Below, piece by piece: positions 1-8,494 of a stretch of 64,000 bases of DNA. Numbering within the stretch: the first letter of the stretch is position 1; every line of letters starts with the position of its first letter. The notes beneath the pieces were generated by a model. The model was given only the letters and a program-made list of their open reading frames with translations, was not told the DNA's origin and did no database searches. A program made the position numbers and the translations under genes. The stretch is taken from contig NZ_OZ035006.1 of the NCBI RefSeq assembly GCF_964031115.1, forward strand, positions 1,737,605-1,801,604, written 5' to 3'. Source of the stretch: Spiroplasma endosymbiont of Clivina fossor (GTDB lineage: Bacteria > Bacillota_I > Bacilli_A > Mycoplasmatales > Nriv7).

Positions 1-976
1 CAAAAAAGGTATTAATAAAATCTCCTCCAAAACTTGTTCGCGAGCCAGATTTTCAAAGTGATTTACCATTTTCTAAAAACTCATTATAACCCACAATGCT
101 ACCATGCTCAGTTTTTATAGTAATAACATCACCAAAACTAGAAAAGGAAAGTTCTCTAAAAATAATTTTTTCCATCATATCAGCTTCAGGATATGAATTT
201 TTGCGACTTAAACTAAATTTACTATTTTGTTTAAAACCATTTAATTTAATTGATATTTCACTCATATATTTAAAATTCTCATCAAAGAAATTAAAAATTG
301 GCACTCAATATAAATAACTATAATTAAATTTATCAAAATCTCGGCGTTGTATCATTAAATAATCAAGTTTATCTTGAAACTGATTATACTGATATTCACC
401 ATCATTTTTAGTTATTACTGTTGGTAATAATTGCTCGTTATCTTTTTCAGGTAAAGGAGGCATTTCCGTCGAGAATGAAGTGATATGAAACATTTTCGTG
501 TTAAGACCTTGTGGAACTTTCTTGTTAAGAAATACTTTAAAATTAATTAAATTATCAATAAAATAAAATTCTTTAAAAGGTTTGAACTTATAAGAACCAT
601 TAGAACGATAAAAGTTATTAATTTGATTATAACCAGCACTATCTTTGTCAACAAATAATTGAAGGGCTGGTCTTTGAACAAAATCGCCATTACCTATTTG
701 AATATCAAAATCACTAGAAAGCTTTAAATCAGTAGCATCAATTTCTAAATGATATGAACCCTGACCATAACCACTAATTACTCAAGCACTTTTACCAATC
801 TTGGAAAACTCTAATTCACAACTTTCACCACATTGACTGGTGTTTGTAGCTCGTTTTTCTCGTTTCATAAAAAATTGTTCCATATTAGGTTTTGGTGGTT
901 GTTTTGTATCAAAGAACACCCCTAACGGTACCAAAATAATAAACATTACAATAAATCAAGAAACAATCTTATGCAT
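1..976 (-). CDS. Plectrovirus P1-like minor coat/adsorption protein (partial at window edge)
   Basis: This reading frame uses UGA as Trp and runs off the left edge. The ATG at 976 follows an AAGGTG ribosome binding site and overlaps the stop of the upstream gene. Residues about 5-18 form a hydrophobic signal or anchor segment. The sequence FDKFNYSYLYW followed by PIFNF is shared with the P1 homologue at 36251-38343, which also closes a plectrovirus operon. In SpV1-like inoviruses the large last gene of this operon is a minor virion protein thought to act in adsorption. The family is inferred from operon position, size and the internal paralogue, not from a database search. Confidence 0.7.
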
Positions 977-1352
977 CTCATCACACCTTAAAACTCTTTT
1001 TTATCGCTTTAAAAGCATCAGAAAATTTATACTGTTGATGTTGTGGACATTCACAATTAGCAACTTGCATTTGATGCTTTCTAAAAACTTTATTAAAGTA
1101 ATAACCCCTAATAATTAACTTAATACCAGTTATTAACAAATAAACGATTAATAATCAAAAATACACCTTAAGAACTATATTTTGGAAATCAAACAATATA
1201 AAATCTTTAAAAAACTCATCTGTGTTAGTTCGAATTTTTGTTAAAAATATTCAAATCAGAGTAATAAAACTATGAAATATAATAAAAAAATGTATAAGAC
1301 CTAAACAGCTTTTAAATCATTTAATACTTAATATTTTCTTTAACTTCTTCAT
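969..1352 (-). CDS. Plectrovirus small membrane protein, 127 aa
   Basis: Starts after a strong AAGGAG site that overlaps the end of the upstream gene, and its stop overlaps the ATG of the P1-like gene. Two hydrophobic segments (about residues 15-30 and 58-72) are followed by a Cys/His-containing basic tail. It occupies the same slot as the 90-residue two-helix protein at 38359-38631. It is probably a plectrovirus morphogenesis or minor coat protein; the exact role is unknown. Confidence 0.65.
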
Positions 1353-1355
1353 TTT

Positions 1356-1601
1356 TTAACTCCTTAAAATTAAATATATTGTTGATAAAATACAAATCGT
1401 TCCTAAAATTTGGAAAATCGGATGTTGGGAAAATAACCTTATCATTGGTTTAAACAAATCTAAAATTTTAATATTATTTGATAAAACTTTATTAAAATAT
1501 TCTAAACCTTCACGCACATAGGCTCATAAACTTAAAAAGTCATTTAAAGCAAAAATAGAAAAAACAGCAACAAGAATAAATAAAATTATCAATTTAAACA
1601 T
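1356..1601 (-). CDS. Plectrovirus small membrane protein, 81 aa
   Basis: An N-terminal hydrophobic helix, a central stretch containing DLFKPM, and FSQHPIF followed by a second hydrophobic helix. It is clearly paralogous to the 82-residue protein at 39234-39482, which shares FKPM and FSQHPIF. The position between the 108-residue protein and the two-helix protein is conserved in both proviruses. Likely a minor coat or assembly protein of the filament. Confidence 0.7.
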
Positions 1602-1610
1602 TTTAAAAAC

Positions 1611-1937
1611 CTACCTTTTTATTCGCCGTCCATGTTGATTAACTCACGGTCTATTTTTAGGACTATTACCACTGAATTTCTTAATTGGACCACTAGATGA
1701 TTTTTTCTTTGCTCCTCAATTAGCAACTGATTTTTGATATTTTTTACGAAAACCAACTTTTGGTCGTTCAATATGAATACCTAAAATACCACCAATTACA
1801 AGATTTATTACAAGCATAATTAGCGGAAAAATAATAATGCGAATATCTGTTCCAGGAATGGTTAAAGTTCAAATTAAATCAAAAACTTTATAAAACATAT
1901 CGCCAATCAAACTAGCCATTTTTTCTAAGTTTTCCAT
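1611..1937 (-). CDS. Plectrovirus membrane protein with basic tail, 108 aa
   Basis: Begins MENLEKMASL, has one strong transmembrane helix (about residues 33-52), then a very basic C-terminal tail rich in Lys and Arg. The paralogue at 39485-39769 begins MENLAKMADF with the same plan. The ATG follows AAAGGAG. One membrane helix plus a basic tail fits a minor coat or DNA-contacting assembly protein, which is an inference. Confidence 0.65.
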
Positions 1938-1950
1938 TTTTTAAACTCCT

Positions 1951-2940
1951 TTACTTGTTTTTCTTCTTCAGATTATTTTTTAACTTAGTAAGTATCTTAC
2001 TGAATTTTTCCATTTTTAAGTATTCTAACGCTTCAATATCCATTACATTATCATTTCAAAATTTATGTCGATAATTATCGTTCAAAGCACGATTACTTAA
2101 TTCACGCAAGAATGATAAATATTTATTATCATAAAGATTTAAAATTGACATCGGAATTTTCAATTTAAAGAAATAAATATCTAATTCCGGAATGCTACGA
2201 TACTTGATTTTGCGACCTTTTTTATCATTTTTTGCATTAATTAGAGTTAATCGTCATTGTTCGTATTCGCTTACCGATTTAAAAGTGCCATAAACAACTT
2301 GCAAATAGGGTCGGAAAATACTAACCGGTTTTTTTCTAATGCCAACAATTATTGAATTCGCAATATCACGAACTTTAACTCATATATGTTCAGCTCGTTG
2401 TCCGCTTGCTAATACGATATGGGTAAATTGTCGAGCCGAAGCGAAATATTCTTGTAAACCTTGGGTTACTCTATCATTTTCTTTATAGTCAGTTCCTTCT
2501 AAAAATAAGTTAGTTTCATCTCATAACAGCAAATGCTTTTCTTCTAATATCGGATAATTATAATCTAATAAAGACATATGCCCTAATGAAAGCATTTGTT
2601 TATCCGTAATCGGAAAAGTAGAAATCGTTTTTCAACCACTTAATAAGTAAGAAGCTAAAACCATTAAAGCGGTTTTTCCAGTTCCTAAGGCACCAATTAC
2701 TAAATTTAAAGGTGAATTTAATAAGAAATTAATAAAACTACGGCGAGCAAAAAAATGAGAAATTTTAGTATATAAAACATACAAAGCAATTAATAAATAA
2801 ATAATATCAAATAACATTCTTCAACTTTGGGGATTATAATAATGCAAAATCGCACCATAGAATCACGCAATAATAAATAAAGTGCGATTTAAAGTCACAA
2901 AATCATATAATCTTAAATTTATTTTTTTAAACAATAGCAT
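1951..2940 (-). CDS. Zot-like assembly ATPase of plectrovirus, 329 aa
   Basis: A Walker A motif GALGTGKT at residues 83-90 follows two membrane segments (about 20-33 and 43-58), and a Walker B-like LLLWDETNLF lies downstream. This is the arrangement of inovirus Zot/pI morphogenesis ATPases, which sit in the inner membrane and drive filament extrusion. The reading frame needs several UGA-Trp codons. The paralogue at 39773-40759 (GSLGTGKT) has the same length and position. The start at 2940 is chosen because it aligns with the paralogue. Confidence 0.85.
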
Positions 2941-2971
2941 CACTTAAATCACACTTTCTTTATTTTTATTA

Positions 2972-3214
2972 CTATCTGCCAGGCATTAATTTTTCAAACA
3001 TTTTGAAAGCGATTAAAAATAAACCAATAATCACGCCAAGCAAGAAAACTCAATATGTAGCAAAGAAATTAACGACATTTGGCATATTGCCACCAATAAT
3101 ATCAGTTCAAATATTACCAAATGCTTTAATTAATGCTTTTCATAAGTTAGTAACCGCTTGTTCACCAGTAATTGCTACTGGTGTATTTCCTTCTACTAAG
3201 AAATTTATTAACAT
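2972..3214 (-). CDS. Plectrovirus major coat protein, 80 aa
   Basis: Preceded by a strong GGGGGTG ribosome binding site. It is a short protein with a polar N-terminal half, an aromatic segment, one long transmembrane helix (about residues 53-72) and a basic end, FKMFEKLMPGR. This is the typical plan of a filamentous phage major coat protein. The homologue at 40784-41029 ends FKMFEKLLGAVR. The position directly upstream of the Zot-like gene agrees with SpV1-type operons. Confidence 0.75.
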
Positions 3215-3229
3215 ATAATCACCCCCTTT

Positions 3230-3460
3230 CTAAACAAAATATGATTTAACCTTATAAAATAAAATAACCATAAATAAGACAGTGAATACTAATACCATTC
3301 AAAAGGCAATATTTGCTATTAAAAGTCAAAGTGGTTCTTTGGTTAAATCAATTTCTTTACCAGAAACTCACGCCGGAATAGTTGTAATTTGGATAAATAA
3401 ATCTCAAAAATACAATTTTGTCATTTCTCAATTTAAATCTTTTCAAGCAACTAAAAACAT
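3230..3460 (-). CDS. Plectrovirus small membrane protein, 76 aa
   Basis: A Trp-rich N-terminal half with IQITTIPAW is followed by one long hydrophobic helix. It matches the frameshifted copy at 41195-41426 and the intact 77-residue copy at 59796-60029, which share [13 protein letters not shown]. Several Trp are encoded by UGA. Likely a virion or assembly membrane protein. Confidence 0.65.
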
Positions 3461-3465
3461 AATAA

Positions 3466-3615
3466 TTACCGCTTAAAAGGTCAAAAGAGTAGAAAAATAA
3501 TTGCTGAGAAGAGCATTACAATTATTAAAATTGAAAACAAAAATACAACTTGGGGTGGTAAATCAGCAGTTGGATAAATTAATTCAATTAATTCAATAAT
3601 TATTTTTTTAAACAT
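3466..3615 (-). CDS. Plectrovirus single-helix protein, 49 aa
   Basis: Contains one hydrophobic helix after a short amphipathic N-terminus. The central motif PPQVVF and its location match the 53-residue (41430-41591) and 48-residue (52177-52323) proteins, which carry MPVQVAFIAG or MPAQVAFIAG. Probably a minor coat protein. Confidence 0.6.
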
Positions 3616-3624
3616 TTTCTAAAC

Positions 3625-3837
3625 CTACTTTTTAATTTCTTTTTCATCTTGTTCTAACAAATTTCGTTTAAACTTTGCAATAAATATTCGTTGTGAATAA
3701 GTAAAATCTTTTGGTAGCTGTTTTGCTTCACTACCATATTTCTTTTTATCTTTAAAAAACCGATAAATATTAACCGCAATATAGTATGCTAGTAATAATG
3801 TTAAAATCGTAAAAAATACTAATCCAAATATACTCAT
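3625..3837 (-). CDS. Plectrovirus membrane protein, 70 aa
   Basis: An N-terminal transmembrane helix (about residues 3-22) is followed by a basic cytoplasmic tail containing RIFIAKF. The homologues at 41591-41812 and 51956-52177 carry KVFIARF in the same place. No enzymatic motif is visible. Confidence 0.65.
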   Translation of the reverse strand: MSIFGLVFFTILTLLLAYYIAVNIYRFFKDKKKYGSEAKQLPKDFTYSQRIFIAKFKRNLLEQDEKEIKK

Positions 3838-3866
3838 CTTTCTTTTCTCCTTAATTTTCTAATTTT

Positions 3867-4039
3867 TTAATATGCAATATCAACACAAAGTCAATTATCA
3901 CCAACTAAATCAGTTCTAACAGATTTAACTGCAGATTTAGACACTCAAAATTTTTGTTCTAATCCAGTTTTTTTATTAATAGAATAAACTCTTGACAATA
4001 ATCTTTGCCAGACTCATCCACATTAACTCACATTTTCAT
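3867..4039 (-). pseudogene. Small plectrovirus gene, apparently frameshifted
   Basis: An ATG at 4039 follows AGGAGTTTTAGAA and opens MKMWVNVDESGKD, but the frame stops after about 25 codons. A second frame overlaps it and continues through TGLEQKFWVSKSAV to a stop at 3867. Together they would make a protein of about 57 residues with a lost or gained base near 3970. It may be a genuine pseudogene or a sequencing error. Confidence 0.4.
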
Positions 4040-4107
4040 TTCTAAAACTCCTCAAAAAAATTGCAATAACTTAGTTAAATAACTCAACTAACATAGATAA
4101 TTAACGG

Positions 4108-4130
4108 GCGGAGGAGCATACGCTTTCCGC
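4108..4130. other. GC-rich hairpin, candidate plectrovirus replication origin
   Basis: The arms GCGGAGGAGC and GCTTTCCGC pair across a four-base loop with one bulge or mismatch. It is the only GC-rich palindrome in an AT-rich non-coding gap of about 165 bp between two plectrovirus genes. Hairpins in such gaps are typical of rolling-circle or single-strand origins, but no initiator gene is present to support this. Confidence 0.3.
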
Positions 4131-4205
4131 ACCGTTTAAACACCATAAAAACTAACTAAAATATTTTTTTATTTACCCCTATTCTTAAAACACCGTAAAA
4201 CATTT

Positions 4206-4535
4206 TTAAAATGAATTTTTAAAATAATCAAAACTTACAACCTTTTTATCATGTTCTTTTTCAGCAACAAAAAAACCTAACAACTCATGACCTAAAATCA
4301 AACTAGACTCTTGACCTTTATCATTAATAAAAACTAACCGATATTCACCATCTCTAATTATTCCTATACAAATAGAATTATCATATTTTCCTTTATAAAC
4401 AAATCGTTTCGAAAACCAAATACCAGTAGATTCATACAATCACGGAATTGCTGGTGCTTTAATAAGTACTGCATTTTGTGTTTCTTTTAAAAGATATTTT
4501 TCAGTATTTAAAAAAATATTTTCAATATTTCTCAT
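4206..4535 (-). CDS. First gene of plectrovirus operon, 109 aa, unknown function
   Basis: It begins MRNIENIFLN and contains KRFVYKGKYDNSICIGI. Close homologues lie at 41815-42141 and 51627-51953. More distant homologues (MTNLKNLFLNKKY) are the first genes of both tailed-phage-like elements at 5239 and 31268. All share the order hydrophilic N-terminus, a Trp-containing middle, an IGI strand and a KGQE or GHE loop. It is upstream of all structural genes, so an early role such as DNA binding is possible but unproven. AAGGATGG precedes the start. Confidence 0.7.
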
Positions 4536-4783
4536 ATACATACCATCCTTACAATATTTAGTTATATTAAACTAAGTTATATTTAGCTTAGTTATCTAAC
4601 TAAGTTAAATATTTATTTTTTTAAACATTTATGTTTAACAAAATTTGTTAGTAAACTTCGTTTACTAATTAACTTAGTTTATTATTATCAAGGCACAAAA
4701 AAATACAAGGCATAACTAAAAATAATAAATATTAATTTAACCTTATATTTCTTGTAATAAATAAATGAGCTCATATTTATTTA
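4536..4783. promoter_or_regulatory. Plectrovirus upstream region with repeated TTAGTTAACTAAG-type palindromes
   Basis: The gap holds several inverted copies of AACTAAGTTA/TAACTTAGTT between about 4555 and 4680 and no convincing gene. Similar palindromes occur upstream of the homologous first genes at 42160-42210 and 51580-51600, and inside the phage-like element ends at 5080-5161. They look like operator sites for an unknown regulator; promoters inside the region could not be fixed. Confidence 0.45.
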
Positions 4784-4856
4784 TTAATTAACAGCAAGTT
4801 TGTAAAAACCAAAATCTTGTCATATGTATATGGTTTCTACATTTTTAGAACATCCG
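4784..4856 (-). pseudogene. 3' part of a small lipoprotein gene split by element 1
   Basis: Read on the minus strand, the last codons before the element encode GCSKNV followed by about 17 residues and a stop. The matching 5' part with signal peptide and lipobox is at 36139-36206, on the other side of the 31-kb insertion. Joined, the two give a lipoprotein of about 41 residues. Only the reading frame and the direct repeat support this reconstruction. Confidence 0.5.
4842..4856. repeat. Left 15-bp direct repeat (target duplication of element 1)
   Basis: TTTTTAGAACATCCG abuts the TGTAAGG end of element 1 and recurs at 36139-36153 next to the other end. The match extends a few bases further left (TACA), but those bases also equal the element terminus, so the exact length is ambiguous (15-19 bp). 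Confidence 0.8.
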
Positions 4857-4971
4857 TGTAAGGTAACACAGACATTTTAGACCAGTAAGAATGTTCCTCT
4901 TAACAATAATTTTTTAAAGGAGGTAGGTATTTTAATTAATAAAATTAAACTAACTTTATTAATTTATTAAC

Positions 4972-4983
4972 TTGTTCGAACAA
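4972..4983. promoter_or_regulatory. TTGTTCGAACAA palindrome near element end
   Basis: A perfect 12-bp palindrome in the left end of element 1, repeated in the corresponding end of element 2 near 32600. It is shaped like a dimeric repressor site, and the core resembles Gram-positive LexA-type GAAC/GTTC half-sites. No regulator is assigned. Confidence 0.35.
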
Positions 4984-5079
4984 AAACTAAATTCTATTTA
5001 AAAAGTTGTGTTGTAAATATGAAAACACTTTTTAGGTGTGCCAAAAAATGCTTTTTGGTAATTTCGAGCATTTCTCGTA

Positions 5080-5161
5080 CCTAGTTAGCTAACATAACTT
5101 AGTTAAACATAAGAGAAATAACATAGATTTCTTAGATAGTTAACTATGTTAGCTAACTAGG
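5080..5161. promoter_or_regulatory. Operator-like inverted repeat upstream of the early genes, element 1
   Basis: CCTAGTTAGCTAACATA (5080-5096) is repeated perfectly inverted at 5145-5161, with further AACTTAGTTAA half-sites between. It lies about 80 bp upstream of the first early gene. The motif family matches the palindromes upstream of the homologous plectrovirus genes, suggesting a common or cross-acting repressor. Confidence 0.5.
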
Positions 5162-5238
5162 AAATTGCATATAAGGAAGGATATATATTATCTTTTTACA
5201 AAAACCAAAAAATTATTGATATGAGGAGTTAATAAATA

Positions 5239-5616
5239 ATGACTAACTTAAAAAATTTATTTTTGAATAAAAAATATATTGTTGCTGAAACAACAAATGC
5301 GATTTTACTATCAATTCCCAATAGTGGTGGTGGTTCTTGAGTTCCTAGAAAACTAGTATACCCATCAATTAAATATGCAAATCAGATGGTGATCGGTATT
5401 TTTCCAGAAAATGATTATGAAGTTATTAAGTATGATGCCAACGGTGCACAGAAAATTACAACCATTAAGGGGCAAGAAATTATTAATTTGTATGAAGAAG
5501 TTAAAATTAAAAATCGACAAAAATTTTTAGAAAATATTAAAAAATCTGAAGCTGATAAAGATATTAATTTTAATTATATTATTCCCGAATGACTAAAAGA
5601 AACTGATTTAAATTAG
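5239..5616 (+). CDS. First early gene of element 1, plectrovirus-related, 125 aa
   Basis: ATG after GAGGAG. The N-terminus MTNLKNLFLNKKY and a central MVIGIFPENDYEV align with the plectrovirus proteins at 4206-4535 and 41815-42141. A charged C-terminal extension is added here. Presence of the same family at the head of a filamentous-phage operon and a tailed-phage operon indicates exchange between the two virus types. The function is unknown, with an early DNA-related role possible. The element 2 copy at 30891-31268 is nearly identical. Confidence 0.75.
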
Positions 5617-5641
5617 TTATTAAATCTTGAACAAGTACGAA

Positions 5642-5866
5642 ATGGCTAAAAAATATTGTTATGTTATATATTCTTGCGAAACCAATGAGTTAGTCGGTGT
5701 TTATGATAGTGTTGGTGAAATTGTAGAACGCTATTATGGACTTTCGCGTAATGATCCTAATTTTAAACGAAAAGTACACTCATTAGAAACTGTAATTTAT
5801 TACAAGAAAAAAGCCATTCGTCCGCGGAAATGAATTATTTATAAAGAAATAATTGAGGAAGATTAA
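5642..5866 (+). CDS. Early small protein, 74 aa, unknown
   Basis: The frame is open from a TTG at 5627, but ATG at 5642 is preferred; neither has a strong ribosome site, so coupling to the upstream gene 25 bp away is likely. The protein is mixed alpha/beta (KKYCYVIYSCETNELVGVYD) with a basic C-terminus. The same gene is conserved at 30641-30865. Confidence 0.6.
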
Positions 5867-5869
5867 TTA

Positions 5870-6115
5870 ATGGAAAACAAACATTTTTATTGACTTAAAG
5901 CGTTACGCCAAAAATATTCTTATAAAGAAATAATTACAGCGTTAAAAGCAATTAATTGTCAATTAAAAGAAAAATCATTGCAATGTGAGTTTAAAAGAAT
6001 AGAAAATTATTGTAAGCGAAAAACTAAAAAAACTTATGATTATCAAAATTGCTGTGTGCCACAAGAAAAATGTACTCATTTTCTTTGCTGACAACACATA
6101 AGAAGAAAAATATAA
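5870..6115 (+). CDS. Small basic Cys/His protein, 81 aa, possible DNA-binding
   Basis: Starts four bases after the previous stop. The N-terminal half (LKALRQKYSYKEIITAL) looks like a helix-turn-helix, and the C-terminal half has Cys at NCCVP, KCTH and FLCWQH that could bind zinc. Likely a regulator or nucleic-acid-binding protein; this is an inference from composition. Conserved at 30392-30637. Confidence 0.55.
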
Positions 6116-6116
6116 T

Positions 6117-6191
6117 ATGTCTAAATCTTTATTGAGGCGTGGTTCACCGCTTCCGATTACTCAACGAAAAAATGTAGTTGTCATAAGGTAA
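6117..6191 (+). CDS. Conserved 24-residue reading frame
   Basis: ATG two bases after the previous stop, encoding MSKSLLRRGSPLPITQRKNV plus four residues. It is preserved in both element copies (30316-30390) and fills the gap before the resolvase gene. It could be a real mini-protein or a coupling leader. Confidence 0.35.
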   Translation: MSKSLLRRGSPLPITQRKNVVVIR

Positions 6192-6202
6192 GTATTTAGT
6201 TT

Positions 6203-6646
6203 ATGAATTATATAGTTGGTATTGACCCCGCAGGAATCGGTTCTACTGGTATTGTTCTTTGGAATTTTGAAAATTCATGCATTGAATTTAACGAAACAAT
6301 AATTTCTGAAAGCGTTGAACAAGCAATTTTTAAAATTAAAAAATTATTTGATAATTTTAAAAGAATAGAAAATTTTAAGCCATTGTTTATTATTGAAAAT
6401 TTTTTCTTAACTAAAGGTAGAACGATTACCAATCCTTTAGCAACCTCAGAACTTATTGGAGCAATAAGCAGTCTTTTAAGGTTTAAATATCATTGGCACT
6501 TTCTTAGACAAGAGCCTTCTAAAAAGAAAGGATTTTTTTACAAAGGAAACTTAAAACTTACCAAACACGAGCACGATGCGTGAAAGCATATTCAATACTT
6601 TTTGGGTAATGAGGTAAAACAAAATGTTAAAAGCACTAAAAACTAA
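6203..6646 (+). CDS. RuvC-like Holliday junction resolvase, 147 aa
   Basis: The N-terminal strand GIDPAGIGSTGIVLW contains the first catalytic Asp of the RNase H-fold RuvC/YqgF family. LFIIENFF supplies the second acidic residue, and KHEHDAWKHI the terminal acidic pair. Such enzymes resolve branched phage DNA before packaging. The final 21 residues lie beyond a UGA-Trp codon. It overlaps the SSB-like gene by 23 bp, so the two are translationally linked. The copy at 29861-30304 differs at one early residue. Confidence 0.75.
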
Positions 6647-6989
6647 AAAAGAAAATGAAGTAATTAACTATGTTAATTTTGTAAATTTGACAGTTATTTT
6701 AAAAGATATTCCCAAAATCACAGAATTTAAGCAAAAAATAGCTATTAGTAGTGTTGTTGTTAAAGTTGTTAATGTTCAAGTTAGTTGAGCGGGTCTTAAT
6801 TACACAACGCTCTCTATTTATGAAGAAAAGTTGCAAAAAGAATTCTTAAAATTAAAAGAACACGATATTATTTTAATTGAGGGAAAATTACACAATCGTT
6901 ATTATCCAAATAAGACCACCCACAAAACATTTTTTAGCATTGAGGTTGAAAAATTTAAAAAAATTGGAAAAAAAAGAAAAAATAAATAG
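6624..6989 (+). CDS. SSB-like OB-fold protein, 121 aa
   Basis: Strand-rich sequence with IILIEGKLHNRYYPNKTTHK, which matches the L45-type hairpin of single-stranded DNA-binding proteins (VEGKLRTRSY), and a Lys-rich C-terminus instead of the usual acidic tip. It follows a resolvase gene, in keeping with a role in phage DNA replication or recombination. Homologue in element 2 at 29518-29883. Confidence 0.6.
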
Positions 6990-7008
6990 CTAAAAACTCA
7001 ATAATTAG

Positions 7009-7047
7009 AAAAACTCATTAGATAATTAAAATATCAAATGAGTTTTT
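7009..7047 (+). terminator. Terminator after early genes
   Basis: AAAACTCATTAGATA pairs with TATCAAATGAGTTTTTT, a long stem followed by a T run. It separates the early cluster from the structural operon and is conserved in element 2 near 29461-29500. Confidence 0.7.
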
Positions 7048-7072
7048 TATTTGAAAAAGGAGTACACACCAA

Positions 7073-7579
7073 ATGAAAATTAGAGATAAAAAAATCGTCT
7101 TTATTGGTGAAGACGGACAACTCGAAAAAAATGCTGATGGAACTTTTAAGGTGAAAAATTTATATCGTGGCTTCACTGAGCAAAATGACTATACTGCTAA
7201 TTTTCAGGAAAAAGCAAAAAATCTGTTACAAAGAGAAACGGATGCACTAAAAAAACTTGCCGACAAAGAAAAAGAACATTTAACTTTTAAAAAAGAACAA
7301 GAAATTAATAAGTTAATTCAAGATGCCAATATTGATAATCAATTTATTAATTTTGTGAAAAACTCAATTAATTTTGAAAACGATATTGAAGTAATTAAAA
7401 ATGATATTAATAATTTTGTGGCCACGATGCCAAAAATTAAATACACATTAGACACAGGAGGCGTTCCAAATAAGACTGATGATAAAAATACTAACCCTTC
7501 TAATTCAGAAGAAATAATTTTTTCATCAGATGCTTTAACCCCTCAAGAGTTAATGTTTAAAAGAAAGGAAGATAAATAA
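7073..7579 (+). CDS. Scaffold-like capsid assembly protein, 168 aa
   Basis: AAAAAGGAG precedes the ATG. The protein is highly charged, helical and coiled-coil prone (LLQRETDALKKLADKEKE), with a disordered Asn/Asp-rich region and a basic C-terminus. It sits two bases upstream of the major capsid gene, the usual place of a scaffolding protein. The role is inferred from composition and order. Element 2 copy at 28928-29434. Confidence 0.65.
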   Translation: MKIRDKKIVFIGEDGQLEKNADGTFKVKNLYRGFTEQNDYTANFQEKAKNLLQRETDALKKLADKEKEHLTFKKEQEINKLIQDANIDNQFINFVKNSINFENDIEVIKNDINNFVATMPKIKYTLDTGGVPNKTDDKNTNPSNSEEIIFSSDALTPQELMFKRKEDK

Positions 7580-7581
7580 TA

Positions 7582-8436
7582 ATGGCGTTTTTTATTAATG
7601 TTGACCAATTAAGAACATTGGTTTCAAGCAAATGAAGACCCGAATTTCCACGAACAGGAAGTTTAATTCACCAACTTTTTGCAAATGAAATAGCTTTTAC
7701 CGAATTTGAATACGGTGAAAAGGTAGTTATTCCACTTGCAACGGACGGAGTTATTAATAAAACATGAGACCCAAATACTGGTTCCAAATCTAACTATGCA
7801 ACGAGAAAAAAAATAGAAGCTACCTTGGACAAGGTAATTGATATTCAAGAACGCATAGGGCGTTTAGAGAGTAAAGCAGTAGGTCCCAAATTCATTGAAA
7901 GTAAGATTATTCGTCTTCGTCAACAAATGGCTGAAATTTATGACAAATACGATGCTGAACAATTAGTGGCTGGTGGTACAGCAATTGCAACCGCAAAACC
8001 GATTACTAAAAACACAATTCTTGAAGAAATGGCAAAAATGCGAATTGCTGTTGTCAATTCTGAAAATGAGTGGACAAGTGGTTTCTTGCTCGCGACGGCT
8101 GATGTAGTGACCGAAGCTACTTATGCGAAATTGGTAACCGCTTCTCCTGATGGTGTGCTAGGTATGGTTAACGGAGTTGTCGGTGTTGTTAATGGTTGTA
8201 TAACTATTGAAGTGCCTAAATCTCGCTTGCCCGAGAATGTTAATATGATATGAGTTAATACTTTGGCATATGCGACATTTACAGGTATTGATTTGCCTAT
8301 GGATGTAGGTATGTATACAGACGAAAAATATATGGGACAAGTTTATATTGCTGAACGAGAATTTTTTACTGGTAAAGTTGCTGTAGCCAAAATGGTTCAT
8401 TATCACAAAACAACACCAGACTCAGGTGGAGACTAA
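7582..8436 (+). CDS. Major capsid protein, 284 aa
   Basis: It lies between the scaffold-like gene and virion genes. It has a long central helix (RIGRLESKAVGPKFIESKII), a core domain with repeated hydrophobic strands (LGMVNGVVGVVNGCITIEV) and ends in FFTGKVAVAKMVHY, typical of HK97-fold coat proteins. Codon use is richer in GC than its neighbours, as expected for an abundant virion protein. Two in-frame UGA-Trp codons lie in the N-terminal part and one near residue 224. The element 2 copy has a different C-terminal tail. Confidence 0.7.
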
Positions 8437-8464
8437 GGTGAAAAAGATGATTAAAAAGGAAATT

Positions 8465-8489
8465 AGGCTATAGCTAGGTAGCCTTTTTT
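8465..8489 (+). terminator. Terminator after capsid gene
   Basis: AGGCTA and TAGCCT pair around an eight-base loop and are followed by TTTTTT. A partial terminator here would set a high capsid-to-downstream ratio. In element 2 (near 28020-28045) the stem is less clear. Confidence 0.55.
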
Positions 8490-8494
8490 AGATT

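Noticed and set aside
840-1118. Plus-strand 92-codon frame
   Set aside because: It overlaps two well-supported minus-strand plectrovirus genes and has no ribosome site.
4842-4856. attL/attR core of a site-specific integrase
   Set aside because: The repeats flanking element 1 and element 2 are different sequences, and no tyrosine or serine recombinase gene is present.
5080-5161. CRISPR-type repeat
   Set aside because: Only one palindromic pair with internal half-sites, no repeated spacer pattern and no cas genes in the window.
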